DNA of 64,000 bases from CADEFQ01 sp050185195 (GCA_050185195.1 JBFWZQ010000002.1:248001-312000), one strand, 5' to 3'. Shown: positions 24,899 to 37,198, counted from the first letter of the stretch. A program made the numbers and translations. The notes: generated by a model not told the origin, from the letters alone.

Positions 24899-27136
24899 AT
24901 GCGACACGCCTCGCTCCTGCCGGCGTTCGTCATCCTCGGCCTCGTGGCGGGCGCCGCACAGGCCCACGACGACGTCGCCGGGACGCGTTATGTGGCCCCC
25001 GAGGGCATCGATACGGGCGACTGCGACCATCGTGATGCGCCCTGCCGCACGATCGAATACGCGCTCGCACGGATCCAGCACGGCGACTCGATCAAGGTCG
25101 GCGCCGGCCGCTACGATTTCTCGCACCTGTTTCTCGAAGACCTGCTGTTTGGCAAGCAGGGCCTGCGCGCCGGCTTCAGCGCCGCGGATGAATTCACTGT
25201 CGACGACCCGATCGCCAATCGCGCGATCGTCCACGGGGCGGACCCGCGCTTCATCCAGAACCTGATCGCCTTCGGCTTCACGCCCGTCGACGACGCCGGC
25301 CAGCCGATCGCGCGCGCGGCAGCCAAAGCGCAACCTGCCGCCGCCTGCGCGGCGGGCCAGGCCGGCGGCTTCCCCTGCTGGAACATCGATTACCTCGCCC
25401 AGGTGCCGCTCACCGGCTTCTCGACGCAGCCGCTCAGCGCCGCGAACCTCTGGGGCTTCGTCGATCGTGACGACAACCGCGAATACGTGATCGTCGGCCT
25501 GCGCAACGGCACCGCGGTGGTCGATGTCACGAATCCAGAAAGCCCGCGCGAGGTTGCGACGATCCCAGGCGTCACGAATGCGTGGCGTGAGGTGAAGGTC
25601 TACCAGGTCTTCGACGCGGCCACGAGCCGCCACCGCGCGTACGCCTACATCACGACCGAAGGCTCGGGCGCCGGCCTGCAGGTCCTGGATCTCACGGGCC
25701 TGCCGAACACCGTGGTGCTGGCGAATACGTTGCACGACCTGTCCACCTCACACACGCTCTACATCTCGAATATCGACTACGCGACCGGCATGGCGCTGCC
25801 GGGCGCGCAGGCGTTCCTGTACGTCGCCGGCGCGGACCTCGCCGGCGGGCGCTATCGCATCTACGACCTGACCGACCCGGTGAACCCCACGCTGGTGACA
25901 TCGAGCCCCGGTGCGCCTGGCGCCCCGACGCCCTACATGCACGATTCGACCAGCGTCCTGCTGACCGACAATCGCACCACGCAATGCGCCGCGGCCCACA
26001 ACCCCTGCGAAGTGCTGATCGATTTCAACGTCGAGCGTATCGACCTGTGGGACGTGACCGACAAGGCGGCGCCCGCCTTCCTCGGTACGACCACGTATCC
26101 GAACGCGCGCTACATCCATTCCGGCTGGCCGACGGCCGACCAGCGCCACGTGATCGTGCACGACGAACTCGACGAACTGCGCATCGCGGGGCTCAACACG
26201 TCGATCTACACGCTCGATATCGGGGACCTGCGCACGCCGACGATCGTGACGTCCTACACCGGCGCCGACACCACCACCGACCACAACGGCTACACGGTCG
26301 GCAATCGCTACTACCTCGCGCACTATCGCCGCGGCCTCGTGATCCACGACCTCACGAACCCGCGCGCGCTGCGTGAAGTGGCCTGGTTCGACACGTTCCT
26401 GCTGCCGGCGGCGAACGTCGCGGGCACCGATGGCGCCTGGGGCGTCTATCCGTTCCTGCCCTCGGGCACGATCGCGGTCAGCGACATTTCGAACGGCCTC
26501 TTCCTGCTGAAACGCAACGAGACGAGCGCGACGCCGCCCTCACCGCCTTCGCCACCGTCACCACCCGCGCCGCAACCCGGCGGAGGCGGGGGTGGCATCG
26601 GAACGCTCACGTTGCTCGCGTTGGGGCTGGGCATCGCGCTGCGCGCCGCGCGAAGGCCCCCGTTTTCGACACCGTCTTCATCCAGAGATCGTCTGCCGCT
26701 CTACAGCTACGACTATGACGCGGACTACCCGGAGGTGGCCACGAAGTTCAAGCAGGCCATCACCGACTCGGATGCGATCCTGTTCGTCACTCCTGAATAC
26801 AATCGCTCCATACCCGGCGCACTCAAGAACGCGATCGATTGGGCGAGTCGCCCGTGGGGCAGCAATTCGTTCGCACGGATCCCGTCAGGCGTCATCGGGA
26901 CTTCGCCGGGCGCAATCGGCACGGCTGTGGCACAGCAGCAGTTACGCAGCGTCCTCAGCTTCTGCAACTCGCCGCAGATGAACGCACCCGAAGCCTACAT
27001 CCAGTTCAAGCCGGGGCTGATCTCGGCACAGGGCGAGGTAGCGGACAGCGGCACGGAGAAGTTCCTGCGCAACTTCATGTCCGAATTCCACAAGTTCATA
27101 GTGCGCGTGCGAACGGTCATGCCGAGGGACGACTGA
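24899..27136 (+). CDS. Choice-of-anchor-B (LVIVD-repeat) surface protein fused to truncated FMN reductase
   Basis: 745 residues in one open frame. A signal peptide (to about AAQA) and a short region RYVAPEGIDTGDCDHRDAPCRTIEYALARIQHGDSIKVGAG precede LVIVD-type beta-propeller repeats (EYVIVGLRNGTAVVDVTNPESPREVATIPG; YLAHYRRGLVIHDLTNPRALREVAWFDT). A Pro/Ser run (about 545-556) and a GlyGly-CTERM-like tail follow (six Gly near 561-566, hydrophobic helix, RAARR near 585). That would normally end the protein. Instead it continues in frame into the C-terminal part of an NADPH-dependent FMN reductase (LPLYSYDYDADYPEVATKF, VTPEYNRSIPGALKNAIDW, from about base 26690), lacking the first strand and FMN-phosphate loop. 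A TAAACT element ends 6 bases before the ATG. The reductase part is probably an inactive remnant. Confidence 0.8.
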   Translation: MRHASLLPAFVILGLVAGAAQAHDDVAGTRYVAPEGIDTGDCDHRDAPCRTIEYALARIQHGDSIKVGAGRYDFSHLFLEDLLFGKQGLRAGFSAADEFTVDDPIANRAIVHGADPRFIQNLIAFGFTPVDDAGQPIARAAAKAQPAAACAAGQAGGFPCWNIDYLAQVPLTGFSTQPLSAANLWGFVDRDDNREYVIVGLRNGTAVVDVTNPESPREVATIPGVTNAWREVKVYQVFDAATSRHRAYAYITTEGSGAGLQVLDLTGLPNTVVLANTLHDLSTSHTLYISNIDYATGMALPGAQAFLYVAGADLAGGRYRIYDLTDPVNPTLVTSSPGAPGAPTPYMHDSTSVLLTDNRTTQCAAAHNPCEVLIDFNVERIDLWDVTDKAAPAFLGTTTYPNARYIHSGWPTADQRHVIVHDELDELRIAGLNTSIYTLDIGDLRTPTIVTSYTGADTTTDHNGYTVGNRYYLAHYRRGLVIHDLTNPRALREVAWFDTFLLPAANVAGTDGAWGVYPFLPSGTIAVSDISNGLFLLKRNETSATPPSPPSPPSPPAPQPGGGGGGIGTLTLLALGLGIALRAARRPPFSTPSSSRDRLPLYSYDYDADYPEVATKFKQAITDSDAILFVTPEYNRSIPGALKNAIDWASRPWGSNSFARIPSGVIGTSPGAIGTAVAQQQLRSVLSFCNSPQMNAPEAYIQFKPGLISAQGEVADSGTEKFLRNFMSEFHKFIVRVRTVMPRDD

Positions 27137-27281
27137 CCCGCGCAACGCGTGGTCCCGCATTCCCGCGACCACACGCATCCGCGGCCGCTTCGCGGGTTGC
27201 ACCCCTGCTCCGCCGCCGTATCAACACGCGGACAATACCGCGTGGTCTGTCCGGACGTTGACACCGCGCGGCCGCGCCGCG

Positions 27282-29729
<2,448 letters not shown>

Positions 29730-29769
29730 AGGGGGGCCCTCGCGCTGCTGCGGCTATAGTCTAGCCCAC

Positions 29770-29798
29770 ACGTGGGGGCGCCCCGGTGGCATTTCAAG
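29770..29798 (-). promoter_or_regulatory. Sigma32 (heat-shock) type promoter of lon
   Basis: On the minus strand CTTGAAA (29792-29798) is followed after 14 bases by CCCCACGT (29770-29777). The sigma32 consensus is CTTGAAA-N11-16-CCCCATNT, so there is one mismatch. The lon start is about 40 bases downstream. Lon is heat-inducible in E. coli, so this fits. Confidence 0.7.
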
Positions 29799-29799
29799 T

Positions 29800-29818
29800 C
29801 GCCCCGCGTGGCGGGGCG
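29800..29818 (-). terminator. Stem-loop after clpX
   Basis: A perfect 8-bp GC stem (CGCCCCGC / GCGGGGCG) with a 3-base loop lies four bases after the clpX stop. No U-tract follows, so it may be an RNA end-stabilising hairpin or a weak terminator separating clpX from lon. Confidence 0.5.
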
Positions 29819-29822
29819 GCGG

Positions 29823-31121
<1,299 letters not shown>

Positions 31122-31209
31122 TCAGGGGCACCTGTCGCCATCATCGGGGCTTTTATAGCATGGGGGGATCGGGGGCGCAAAAGGCCCCCGTCACACCCAA
31201 GCCATTGAT

Positions 31210-31836
31210 TCACTTGGTCGGCGCGGCCGCGGGAACGGCGAGGCGCTTGTCGAGCATCTGGTCGACGAGGCCGTAGCCGATCGCTTCCTCGCCACCCATG
31301 AAGTTGTCGCGCTCGGTGTCGAGCTGGATCTTCTCGATCGGCTGGCCGGTGTGGCGGGCGAGGATTTCGTTCAATCGCTCGCGCGTGCGCAGCATTTCCC
31401 GGGCCTGGATGCTGATGTCGGTGGCCTGGCCCTGGAAGCCGCCCCAGGGCTGGTGGATCATGGCGCGCGAGTTCGGCAGCATGAAACGCTTGCCCTTCGC
31501 GCCACCCGCCAGCAGCACCGCGCCCATCGAGGCGGCCATGCCGACGCAGATCGTGCTGACGTCCGGCTTGATGAACTGCATCGTGTCGTAGATCGCGAGC
31601 CCGGCGCTCACCGAGCCACCCGGCGAATTGATGTACAGCGCGATGTCCTTGTTCGGGTTCTCCGACTCAAGGAACAGCAGCTGCGCGACGATGAGGTTCG
31701 CCATGTAGTCCTCGACGGGACCCACGACGAACACCACGCGCTCCTTCAGCAGGCGCGAGTAGATGTCATAAGCGCGCTCGCCGCGGGCGGTCTGCTCGAC
31801 GACGATCGGTACCAGGTTCAGGGCTCGTTCGTTCAT
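31210..31836 (-). CDS. clpP: ClpP serine protease subunit
   Basis: 208 residues. The catalytic triad is visible: S103 in GMAASMGAVLLA, H128 in RAMIHQPWGG and Asp in the FMGGEEAIGYGLVD region. It forms the tetradecameric proteolytic chamber used by ClpX. The ATG overlaps the tig stop by four bases (ATGA), implying translational coupling with trigger factor. Confidence 0.98.
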   Translation of the reverse strand: MNERALNLVPIVVEQTARGERAYDIYSRLLKERVVFVVGPVEDYMANLIVAQLLFLESENPNKDIALYINSPGGSVSAGLAIYDTMQFIKPDVSTICVGMAASMGAVLLAGGAKGKRFMLPNSRAMIHQPWGGFQGQATDISIQAREMLRTRERLNEILARHTGQPIEKIQLDTERDNFMGGEEAIGYGLVDQMLDKRLAVPAAAPTK

Positions 31837-33140
31837 GCCGCGCCATTCTGCCCGAAGCGGGTCAGCTCCTTGAAGGTGGAGGGTCGGTCCGTGACGCGTG
31901 CACGGGCCACGATCCAGTCGATCAGCTGCTCCTCGAGCACCGACGACTCGATCTGCCGCATCGCGTCCGCATTCTGTAAATAGGCGCGGCGCATCTCGTC
32001 CGCATTCGGGTAGGAATTGGCGAGGTCCGACAGGCGCTCCTGCACGCGCGCACGGTCGACCTTGAGTTCGGCGCTGCGCATGAGCTCGCCGATGACGAGG
32101 CCGAGCGCCACGCGGCGGCGCGCCGGGTCCAGGAACTGGTCGCGCGGCGGCAGCTGGCTCACGTCCTTGGCCCCCATGCGCCGGCCGATGTCGACCTGCA
32201 TCTCCTGCACCGACTCCTCGACGAGGCCCTGCGGCACTTCGATCGGGTTCTCGCGATGCAGTGCATCCATCACCTGGGTGCGCAGGTGGTTGCGCACGGC
32301 GTCGGCGAGTTCGCGCTCCATGCTTTCGCGCACTTCCTTGCGAAGCTGGTCGATGCCACCTTCCTTGACGCCGAATTCGCCCGCGAAGGCGTCGTCGAGC
32401 GGCGGCAGGCTCATCTCCTCGACGCCCTTCACCGTGATCGCGAACTCCGCGGTTTTGCCCGCGACGTCCTTGCCGTGGTAGTCGTCGGGGAAGTGCACGA
32501 CGGCCGTGCGCGCCTCGCCGGCCTTTGCGCCGGACAACGCCTGCTCGAATTCGGCCAGCACCTGGCCGCCGCCCAGCACCACCGGCACGTCGCGGCCCTC
32601 GCCGCCCTGGAATGCGACGCCGTCGATGCGGCCGTCGAAGTCGATCTGCACGCGATCGGTGGTTTTCGCACCGCGCTCCACGGCGTGATAGACCGGCCGC
32701 TGCCGGCGCAGCGACTCGAGCATTTCATCGACGTCCGCGTCGGCGACCGTCGCGGTCGGGCGCTCGATCGCGAGGGACTCGACCGGCGCGAGCCGGATGT
32801 CCGGCAGCACCTCGAAGGTCGCGACGTACTTGAGGTCGGCGCCCGGTTCGAGCGCGATCGGCTGGATGCGCGGACCGGTCGCGGGCTTCAGGTTTTCCTT
32901 CGAAACCGCGTCGGCGAACGACGAACGCAGCAGGTCGTTCACCACTTCCGAGTGGACCTGCGTGCCGTACTGCTGGCGCACCACGCCCATCGGCGCCTTG
33001 CCGGGGCGAAAGCCGTTGAAACGGGCCGTACGCGCGAGCTTCTTCAGGCGCTGGTCGACCTCGGCGGCGACTTGCTGCGCCGGGACCGCGACTTCAAGCT
33101 TGCGTTCGAGACCACCGGTGGCGGTCAGTGAAACCTGCAT
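31833..33140 (-). CDS. tig: Trigger factor
   Basis: 435 residues with the three usual domains. The ribosome-binding N-terminal part has FNGFRPGKAPMGVVRQQYG (trigger-factor signature GFRxGK). The central FKBP-type prolyl isomerase domain (about 155-245) includes VQIDFDGRIDGVAFQGGEG. The C-terminal chaperone arms are helical. It binds nascent chains at the ribosome exit. It is first in tig-clpP-clpX-lon and starts 18 bases after the tRNA-Leu 3' end, so it may be read from the tRNA promoter or its own. Confidence 0.97.
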   Translation of the reverse strand: MQVSLTATGGLERKLEVAVPAQQVAAEVDQRLKKLARTARFNGFRPGKAPMGVVRQQYGTQVHSEVVNDLLRSSFADAVSKENLKPATGPRIQPIALEPGADLKYVATFEVLPDIRLAPVESLAIERPTATVADADVDEMLESLRRQRPVYHAVERGAKTTDRVQIDFDGRIDGVAFQGGEGRDVPVVLGGGQVLAEFEQALSGAKAGEARTAVVHFPDDYHGKDVAGKTAEFAITVKGVEEMSLPPLDDAFAGEFGVKEGGIDQLRKEVRESMERELADAVRNHLRTQVMDALHRENPIEVPQGLVEESVQEMQVDIGRRMGAKDVSQLPPRDQFLDPARRRVALGLVIGELMRSAELKVDRARVQERLSDLANSYPNADEMRRAYLQNADAMRQIESSVLEEQLIDWIVARARVTDRPSTFKELTRFGQNGAA

Positions 33141-33158
33141 CGTGTGTTACCTGCTGTC

Positions 33159-33243
33159 TGGTGCGAAAGGAGAGACTCGAACTCTCACGGGTTACCCCAC
33201 TGGAACCTAAATCCAGCGCGTCTACCAGTTCCGCCACTTTCGC
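33159..33243 (-). tRNA. tRNA-Leu (anticodon TAG)
   Basis: The 85-nt class II tRNA has a long variable arm, acceptor GCGAAAG pairing with CTTTCGC, anticodon stem CTGGA/TCCAG with TAG, T-loop GTTCGAGTC and an encoded CCA. It lies directly upstream of tig. Confidence 0.97.
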
Positions 33244-33279
33244 GTTTGGCGTCCCGTCGGCCCGGCGCGAGGGGCGCGG

Positions 33280-33285
33280 ATTATA
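33280..33285 (-). promoter_or_regulatory. -10 element of tRNA-Leu promoter
   Basis: A perfect TATAAT on the minus strand is followed by CCGCGCCCC, a GC-rich discriminator typical of tRNA promoters, and lies 36 bases before the tRNA 5' end. The -35 is not convincing. A GGATTG/CAATCC inverted repeat sits just upstream. Confidence 0.6.
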
Positions 33286-33344
33286 GCGGATTGCCGCCGC
33301 AATCCAGAATCCGGCATGCTGGGGGCACAATAACAGGGGAAATC

Positions 33345-33719
33345 ATGTCCAAAGCCGCAGGATTCGCGCTCGTACTCGCCCTGACCCTCGCTTCGGGACT
33401 CTTCGACGCCAGGGGCTTCGTCTACGCCTCCCGCGCGTGGCCCGGGGGCCGCATGGCCCCCGCCGTCGCCCTCTCGTCGCTCGCCGCCTTCATCGCCGGC
33501 GTGTCCCTCTATGTGCTCGCGGTGCGCTTCATGCAGGGCGTGGGCATCGTCGGCGTCGCCCTGCAGAGCGCCATCTGGTTCGTGGTCACGGCGGTCGGCG
33601 TCGCGGCCATGGATGGCACGGTCATGCAGTGGTCGCGCCTGCAGCAGCTGACGGCGATATGCATCGCCATTGCACTCGGCTGGCTCATCGTGACGACGAG
33701 CGGCGCCAAGGGGCACTGA
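33345..33719 (+). CDS. Small four-helix inner-membrane protein next to modE
   Basis: 124 residues from the ATG at 33345, with an AGGGGA ribosome-binding sequence four bases upstream. Four hydrophobic segments (about 5-20, 36-56, 61-83, 100-117) with short loops resemble the topology of small multidrug-resistance/EamA half-transporters, but no diagnostic motif is present and I do not recognise the family. It is 18 bases ahead of modE on the same strand and probably cotranscribed, so a link to molybdate handling is possible but unproven. No ModE-box-like sequence is seen in front of it. Confidence 0.7.
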   Translation: MSKAAGFALVLALTLASGLFDARGFVYASRAWPGGRMAPAVALSSLAAFIAGVSLYVLAVRFMQGVGIVGVALQSAIWFVVTAVGVAAMDGTVMQWSRLQQLTAICIAIALGWLIVTTSGAKGH

Positions 33720-33737
33720 GCCCCGGGGGGAGCGTAC

Positions 33738-34550
33738 ATGGCGCGCGGCAATCGCTCCCTCGAACTGCACGGCTCCGTCCGGATCACGGCCGGCGCCCGG
33801 GATTTTGGCGGCGAGCGCCAGATCGCGCTGCTCGACGCCATCGCCGCCAGCGGCTCGATCACGCGGGCGGCCAAGGCCATCGGCATGAGCTACAAGGCGG
33901 CCTGGGACGCGGTCGACGCCATGAACGGCCTCGCCGGCGAGCCCCTGGTCGAGCGCAGTACCGGCGGCCGGGGTGGCGGCGGCACCCGGCTCACGGAGCG
34001 TGGGCAGCGGCTCGTGGACAATTTCCGCATCATCGAGCGGGAACACCGGCGCTTCGTCGAGCTGCTGAACCTGCAGGCGCGCAGCCTCGCCGACGACTAT
34101 TTCCTCGTGAAGGCCATGGGCATGAGAACCAGTGCACGCAACCAGTTTTTCGGCAAGGTCGGCGCCATCCGTCGTGGCAGCGTGAACGACGAGGTCACCG
34201 TGCAGGTCGCGGGCGGGCACGCCATCGTCGCGATCGTGACGCACGAGAGCCGCGAGAACCTCGGCCTGCGCGCCGGGATGGAAGCCTACGCACTCGTCAA
34301 GTCGTCCTCAGTGATCGTCGTGACGGGCGGCGATGGCGCGCGCTATTCGGCGCGCAACTGCCTCGCGGGCACGGTGTCGCGCGTGCTGCCGGGCGCGGTG
34401 AACTCCGAGGTGCGCATCGAACTGCCCGGTGGCCTCGCGGTCGCTGCAATCATCACGAATGAAAGCCGCGACGCGCTCGCGCTCGAACCGGGCAACGCGG
34501 CCGCCGCCCTGTTCAAGGCGTCCAGCGTCATCATCGGCGTGCCGGGCTGA
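33738..34550 (+). CDS. modE: ModE, molybdate-responsive transcriptional regulator
   Basis: 270 residues. The N-terminal winged helix (RQIALLDAIAASGSITRAAKAIGMSYKAAWDAVDAMN) is the LysR-like ModE DNA-binding domain. Two tandem Mop/TOBE molybdate-binding domains follow (about 132-196, ARNQFFGKVGAIRRGSVNDEV; about 203-268, ARNCLAGTVSRVLPGAVNSEV). Length and order match full ModE. Mo-bound ModE dimers usually repress molybdate uptake and may activate molybdoenzyme genes. It is convergent with the molybdopterin-fold gene, whose operon carries two ModE-box-like sites upstream (37157-37222). Confidence 0.95.
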   Translation: MARGNRSLELHGSVRITAGARDFGGERQIALLDAIAASGSITRAAKAIGMSYKAAWDAVDAMNGLAGEPLVERSTGGRGGGGTRLTERGQRLVDNFRIIEREHRRFVELLNLQARSLADDYFLVKAMGMRTSARNQFFGKVGAIRRGSVNDEVTVQVAGGHAIVAIVTHESRENLGLRAGMEAYALVKSSSVIVVTGGDGARYSARNCLAGTVSRVLPGAVNSEVRIELPGGLAVAAIITNESRDALALEPGNAAAALFKASSVIIGVPG

Positions 34551-34571
34551 GGCGCACCGGGTCGGCCAGGT

Positions 34572-35117
34572 TCAGTCGACGATCTTGCGGACCTCGATGT
34601 CCTTGAGCCATTTCACGTGCCGCGGCCCGGTTCGCAGGTCCTTCGTCGAAACCATGGCGATCCGCCCCTGGTCGTCCGCGAGCGGCATGCCGTCTTTCTC
34701 GAAGAACACGTAGACGCCGTCACCGACAGGCGAGTTGAACAGCTCGCTCCACGAGAACACCACCCGGTAGCCGTCGCTCGCGCCCGCAATGACGACCATC
34801 TTCTTGACGTCGTTGTGCCCGGGCGCCACCACTTTCGCCTTCTCGAGGATGTCACGCAGGCGCACGCCCCTGAAATTCTCGATCTTGCCGACGTTCGCCC
34901 CCGACTGGCACACGAGCGGCACCTCGCTCACCTTCTGCGTGGGAAACGCCCTCAGGTCGTCGACCCCGAGCGTGAGCGAATTCTCGACGGCCCCGCTGAC
35001 CGTGATCGATGTCGTGACCAGCGCCGCGCGATCGGACTGCGCGGACGCGCCGATGGCCGTCGCGCCCACTGAAATGGCAGCCAGGGCGAGCAGGCTGCGC
35101 CGCGAACAAAGCATCAT
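34572..35117 (-). CDS. Exported sulfite-oxidase-fold molybdopterin-binding protein
   Basis: 181 residues from the ATG at 35117, with AGGAG upstream; a longer frame to 35207 overlaps the receptor gene and is unlikely. The signal peptide begins CSRRSLLALAAISVGATAIGASAQ, with a twin arginine though not a strict Tat motif. The rest is a single oxidoreductase molybdopterin-binding (PF00174-type) domain: TSITVSGAVENSLTLGVDDLRAFP, PLVCQSGANVGKIENFRGVRLRDILEKA (the Cys corresponds to the molybdenum ligand of sulfite oxidase) and PRHVKWLKDIEV. It lacks the dimerisation domain of full enzymes. It lies 22 bases downstream of the TonB receptor, inside the ModE-box operon. A molybdenum-cofactor enzyme or a periplasmic binding protein are both possible. 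Confidence 0.85.
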   Translation of the reverse strand: MMLCSRRSLLALAAISVGATAIGASAQSDRAALVTTSITVSGAVENSLTLGVDDLRAFPTQKVSEVPLVCQSGANVGKIENFRGVRLRDILEKAKVVAPGHNDVKKMVVIAGASDGYRVVFSWSELFNSPVGDGVYVFFEKDGMPLADDQGRIAMVSTKDLRTGPRHVKWLKDIEVRKIVD

Positions 35118-35139
35118 GGGGACTCCTTTGCGATGAGTT

Positions 35140-37155
35140 TCAGAACCTGAATCGGGCGGTCGCGAACCAGCTGCGGCCAGCCGCGGGGAAGCCGTCGGAG
35201 AGCGCATAGGCCTCGTCCGTGACGTTGTCGACGCCGAACTCGAGGCTCGCGCCGCGTGGCGCCCGGTAGACGGCTTTCAGGTTGAGCACCGTGAAGCCAT
35301 CGAGGTTCGCGACATCCGAAGACCAGCGGCTGCTGTCGCGCTCGGCGAACGCCACCAGTTCGACCGGGAAAGGGGGGCGAAGCAGCGCGTGGGCTGTCAG
35401 CTTGTGCGCCGGCACATCGGTGATGCGCACCCCCGGATTGCTGCGATTGTCGATGTCGAGGTAAGTGTAGGCACCGCCGAATTCGAGCCAGGCCGCCGGC
35501 ATGACGCGCCATTCGAGCTCGACGCCCGCCGCCCTCACCTCGCCGATGTTCTGCATCTGCGAGAGGTTGCCCTGGACGTTCCTGACCGCCTGGATCTTGT
35601 CGGAGATGTCGCTGTAGAAGATTGCGGTTGCCAGTTCCGCGCGCTCCCACGGATTCCCGCGCAGGCCGAGTTCGTAGTTGATGGCGACCTCCCGCCCGAG
35701 CGACGGATTCTCGATGAAGGTGCCGAGCCGCGCCGAGTAGCGATCCTTCAGCGTCGGCAGCCGGGACTTGCGGGCAACCGTCAGGTGCAGGCGTGCGGCC
35801 GGCGACCAGGCGAAGTAGACGCCCGCCTGCGCATCCGTCGCGGAGAGCGATCCGGGCAGCGAATAGGGATTGCCCGCATTGAAGACGACCTTCGGCTTGA
35901 GCTCGTGATGCGCGGCGCCGAAGGACAGGGCCGTGCGCGAACCCAGATCGAAGCGGTCCTCCGCGCCGATGGAGAGCAGCTCGTCCTCGTAGTGCGATCC
36001 GAGCGTGCCGTTGGCATCGCGCTCGCGATGTTCGTCTGACTTGTAGTGCCCCACCACGCGCAGGCTGTGGCGCGCGAAACGCACCGACTCGAGGGCGATC
36101 GAGCCGCCGTCGGTACGATCCGCGTAGATGCTGCGCCCGGTGTTGACGCTGCCACGCCCGCTCGTCCTGAGCGTCGTGTAGGTGCCGTCGGTGTAGGAAT
36201 CGACCTCGTTGCCGTAGCGATCGAAGTAGAGCCGCAGCTTCAACGACTCGCTCGCGCCAAGGGCGGTATCCGACAGGAAGTAGAGGCTTTCCTTGTCCCA
36301 GTAGGGCCAGCGCCAGTAGCGCGCCGCCGCGGGATCGGTGGAGGGCGGCTGGCCCTTTTCGCCGTCCTGGCGGTAGTAACTGACCGCATACTCGCTGCCC
36401 GCCGCGGGCGCAAATCCGATCTTGAACGACAGCTTGCTGTCCTTGCGGGAGGCATTTTCGCGCAGGCCGCCGTCCTCCGTCCCGGTCGGCGTGAAATCGG
36501 ACGGCAGGACGAAGCCATCGCTCTCGATCCACGCAGCGCCCGCCTGGGCGTACCACGCACCGCGCTTCGCCCCGAGATTGAGCGCCGCCTGCTGCTCGCC
36601 CGCCCGGCCGAGCCCCGCCGTGAAATCACCCTCGAACGCGCGCCCGGGCCGGCGTGAGACGAGATTGATCGCGCCGCCCAGCGCGTTGGGACCGTAGGCG
36701 ACGGAACTGAAGCCCTTGCTCAGCTGGATGCCCGCGAGGTCCGCGGTGGTGAAGCGGTCGAAGTCCACGTAACCGTCATAGGGCACGTACACGGGGATGC
36801 CGTCGATGAAGAGCGGCACCTGCCGCGAATCGAAGCCGCGCACGGTCACCGTCTTCTCGTTGCGCGAATTGGTCGAGATGGCGACGCCCGCGAGCAGGTT
36901 GAGGGCATCGCCGACGTTGTCGCGATTGAAGCGCTCCATGTCATCGCGCGTGACCATCGCCGCCTTCCCGCCCTCGTCGGCAGTGCTCGCCGGCAGGCGC
37001 CTCGCCACCACTTCGACGATGCCGAGCGCAAACGGGTCGCCGCCTGCGTCGGTCGGCCCGACCGCCACCGCGTGACTGGCCCAGAACAGGCAGCCTGCCC
37101 ACAGGATCGGCACGGTCGTCCGGCGGATCGCCGGTCCGGTACGCAGCATCGGCAT
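35140..37155 (-). CDS. TonB-dependent outer-membrane receptor, putative molybdenum uptake
   Basis: 671 residues. A signal peptide (to about SHAVA) is followed by a TonB-box-like IVEVVARR. The plug domain (DMERFNRDNVGDALNLLAGVAISTNSRNEKTVTVRGFDSRQVPLFIDGIPVY, GPNALGGAINLVSRRP) leads to a 22-strand type barrel with C-terminal FGVDNVTDEAYALSDGFPAAGRSWFATARFRF. The ATG has AAAGGA upstream, overlapped by a ModE-box-like site; a second box covers the -10. Together with the downstream molybdopterin-fold protein and the nearby modE, this points to import of molybdate, tungstate or a metal-chelate when molybdenum is scarce. By sequence alone it looks like a siderophore/cobalamin-type receptor, so the ligand is inference. 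Confidence 0.85.
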   Translation of the reverse strand: MPMLRTGPAIRRTTVPILWAGCLFWASHAVAVGPTDAGGDPFALGIVEVVARRLPASTADEGGKAAMVTRDDMERFNRDNVGDALNLLAGVAISTNSRNEKTVTVRGFDSRQVPLFIDGIPVYVPYDGYVDFDRFTTADLAGIQLSKGFSSVAYGPNALGGAINLVSRRPGRAFEGDFTAGLGRAGEQQAALNLGAKRGAWYAQAGAAWIESDGFVLPSDFTPTGTEDGGLRENASRKDSKLSFKIGFAPAAGSEYAVSYYRQDGEKGQPPSTDPAAARYWRWPYWDKESLYFLSDTALGASESLKLRLYFDRYGNEVDSYTDGTYTTLRTSGRGSVNTGRSIYADRTDGGSIALESVRFARHSLRVVGHYKSDEHRERDANGTLGSHYEDELLSIGAEDRFDLGSRTALSFGAAHHELKPKVVFNAGNPYSLPGSLSATDAQAGVYFAWSPAARLHLTVARKSRLPTLKDRYSARLGTFIENPSLGREVAINYELGLRGNPWERAELATAIFYSDISDKIQAVRNVQGNLSQMQNIGEVRAAGVELEWRVMPAAWLEFGGAYTYLDIDNRSNPGVRITDVPAHKLTAHALLRPPFPVELVAFAERDSSRWSSDVANLDGFTVLNLKAVYRAPRGASLEFGVDNVTDEAYALSDGFPAAGRSWFATARFRF

Positions 37156-37156
37156 T

Positions 37157-37180
37157 CGTAATATCCTTTCCTATATAACG
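37157..37180 (-). promoter_or_regulatory. ModE-box-like operator 1
   Basis: Read on the plus strand: CGTAATATC-N6-TATATAACG, a 9-6-9 imperfect palindrome. The right half is the ModE half-site TATATAACG and the left half matches its inverse at 7 of 9 positions. It abuts the receptor ATG (37155) and covers its ribosome-binding sequence, a position suited to repression. Confidence 0.7.
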
Positions 37181-37198
37181 CCTGGCGGCATGGGACAC

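Noticed and set aside
27137..27281. Possible terminator in the gap between the fusion gene and lon, including a GCGCGGCCGCGC palindrome at 27266-27277
   Set aside because: Only short GC palindromes with no U-tract; not enough to call a terminator.
31122..31209. Possible sigma32 promoter between clpP and clpX (CCCCATGC-like -10)
   Set aside because: No CTTGAAA-like -35 at the right spacing.
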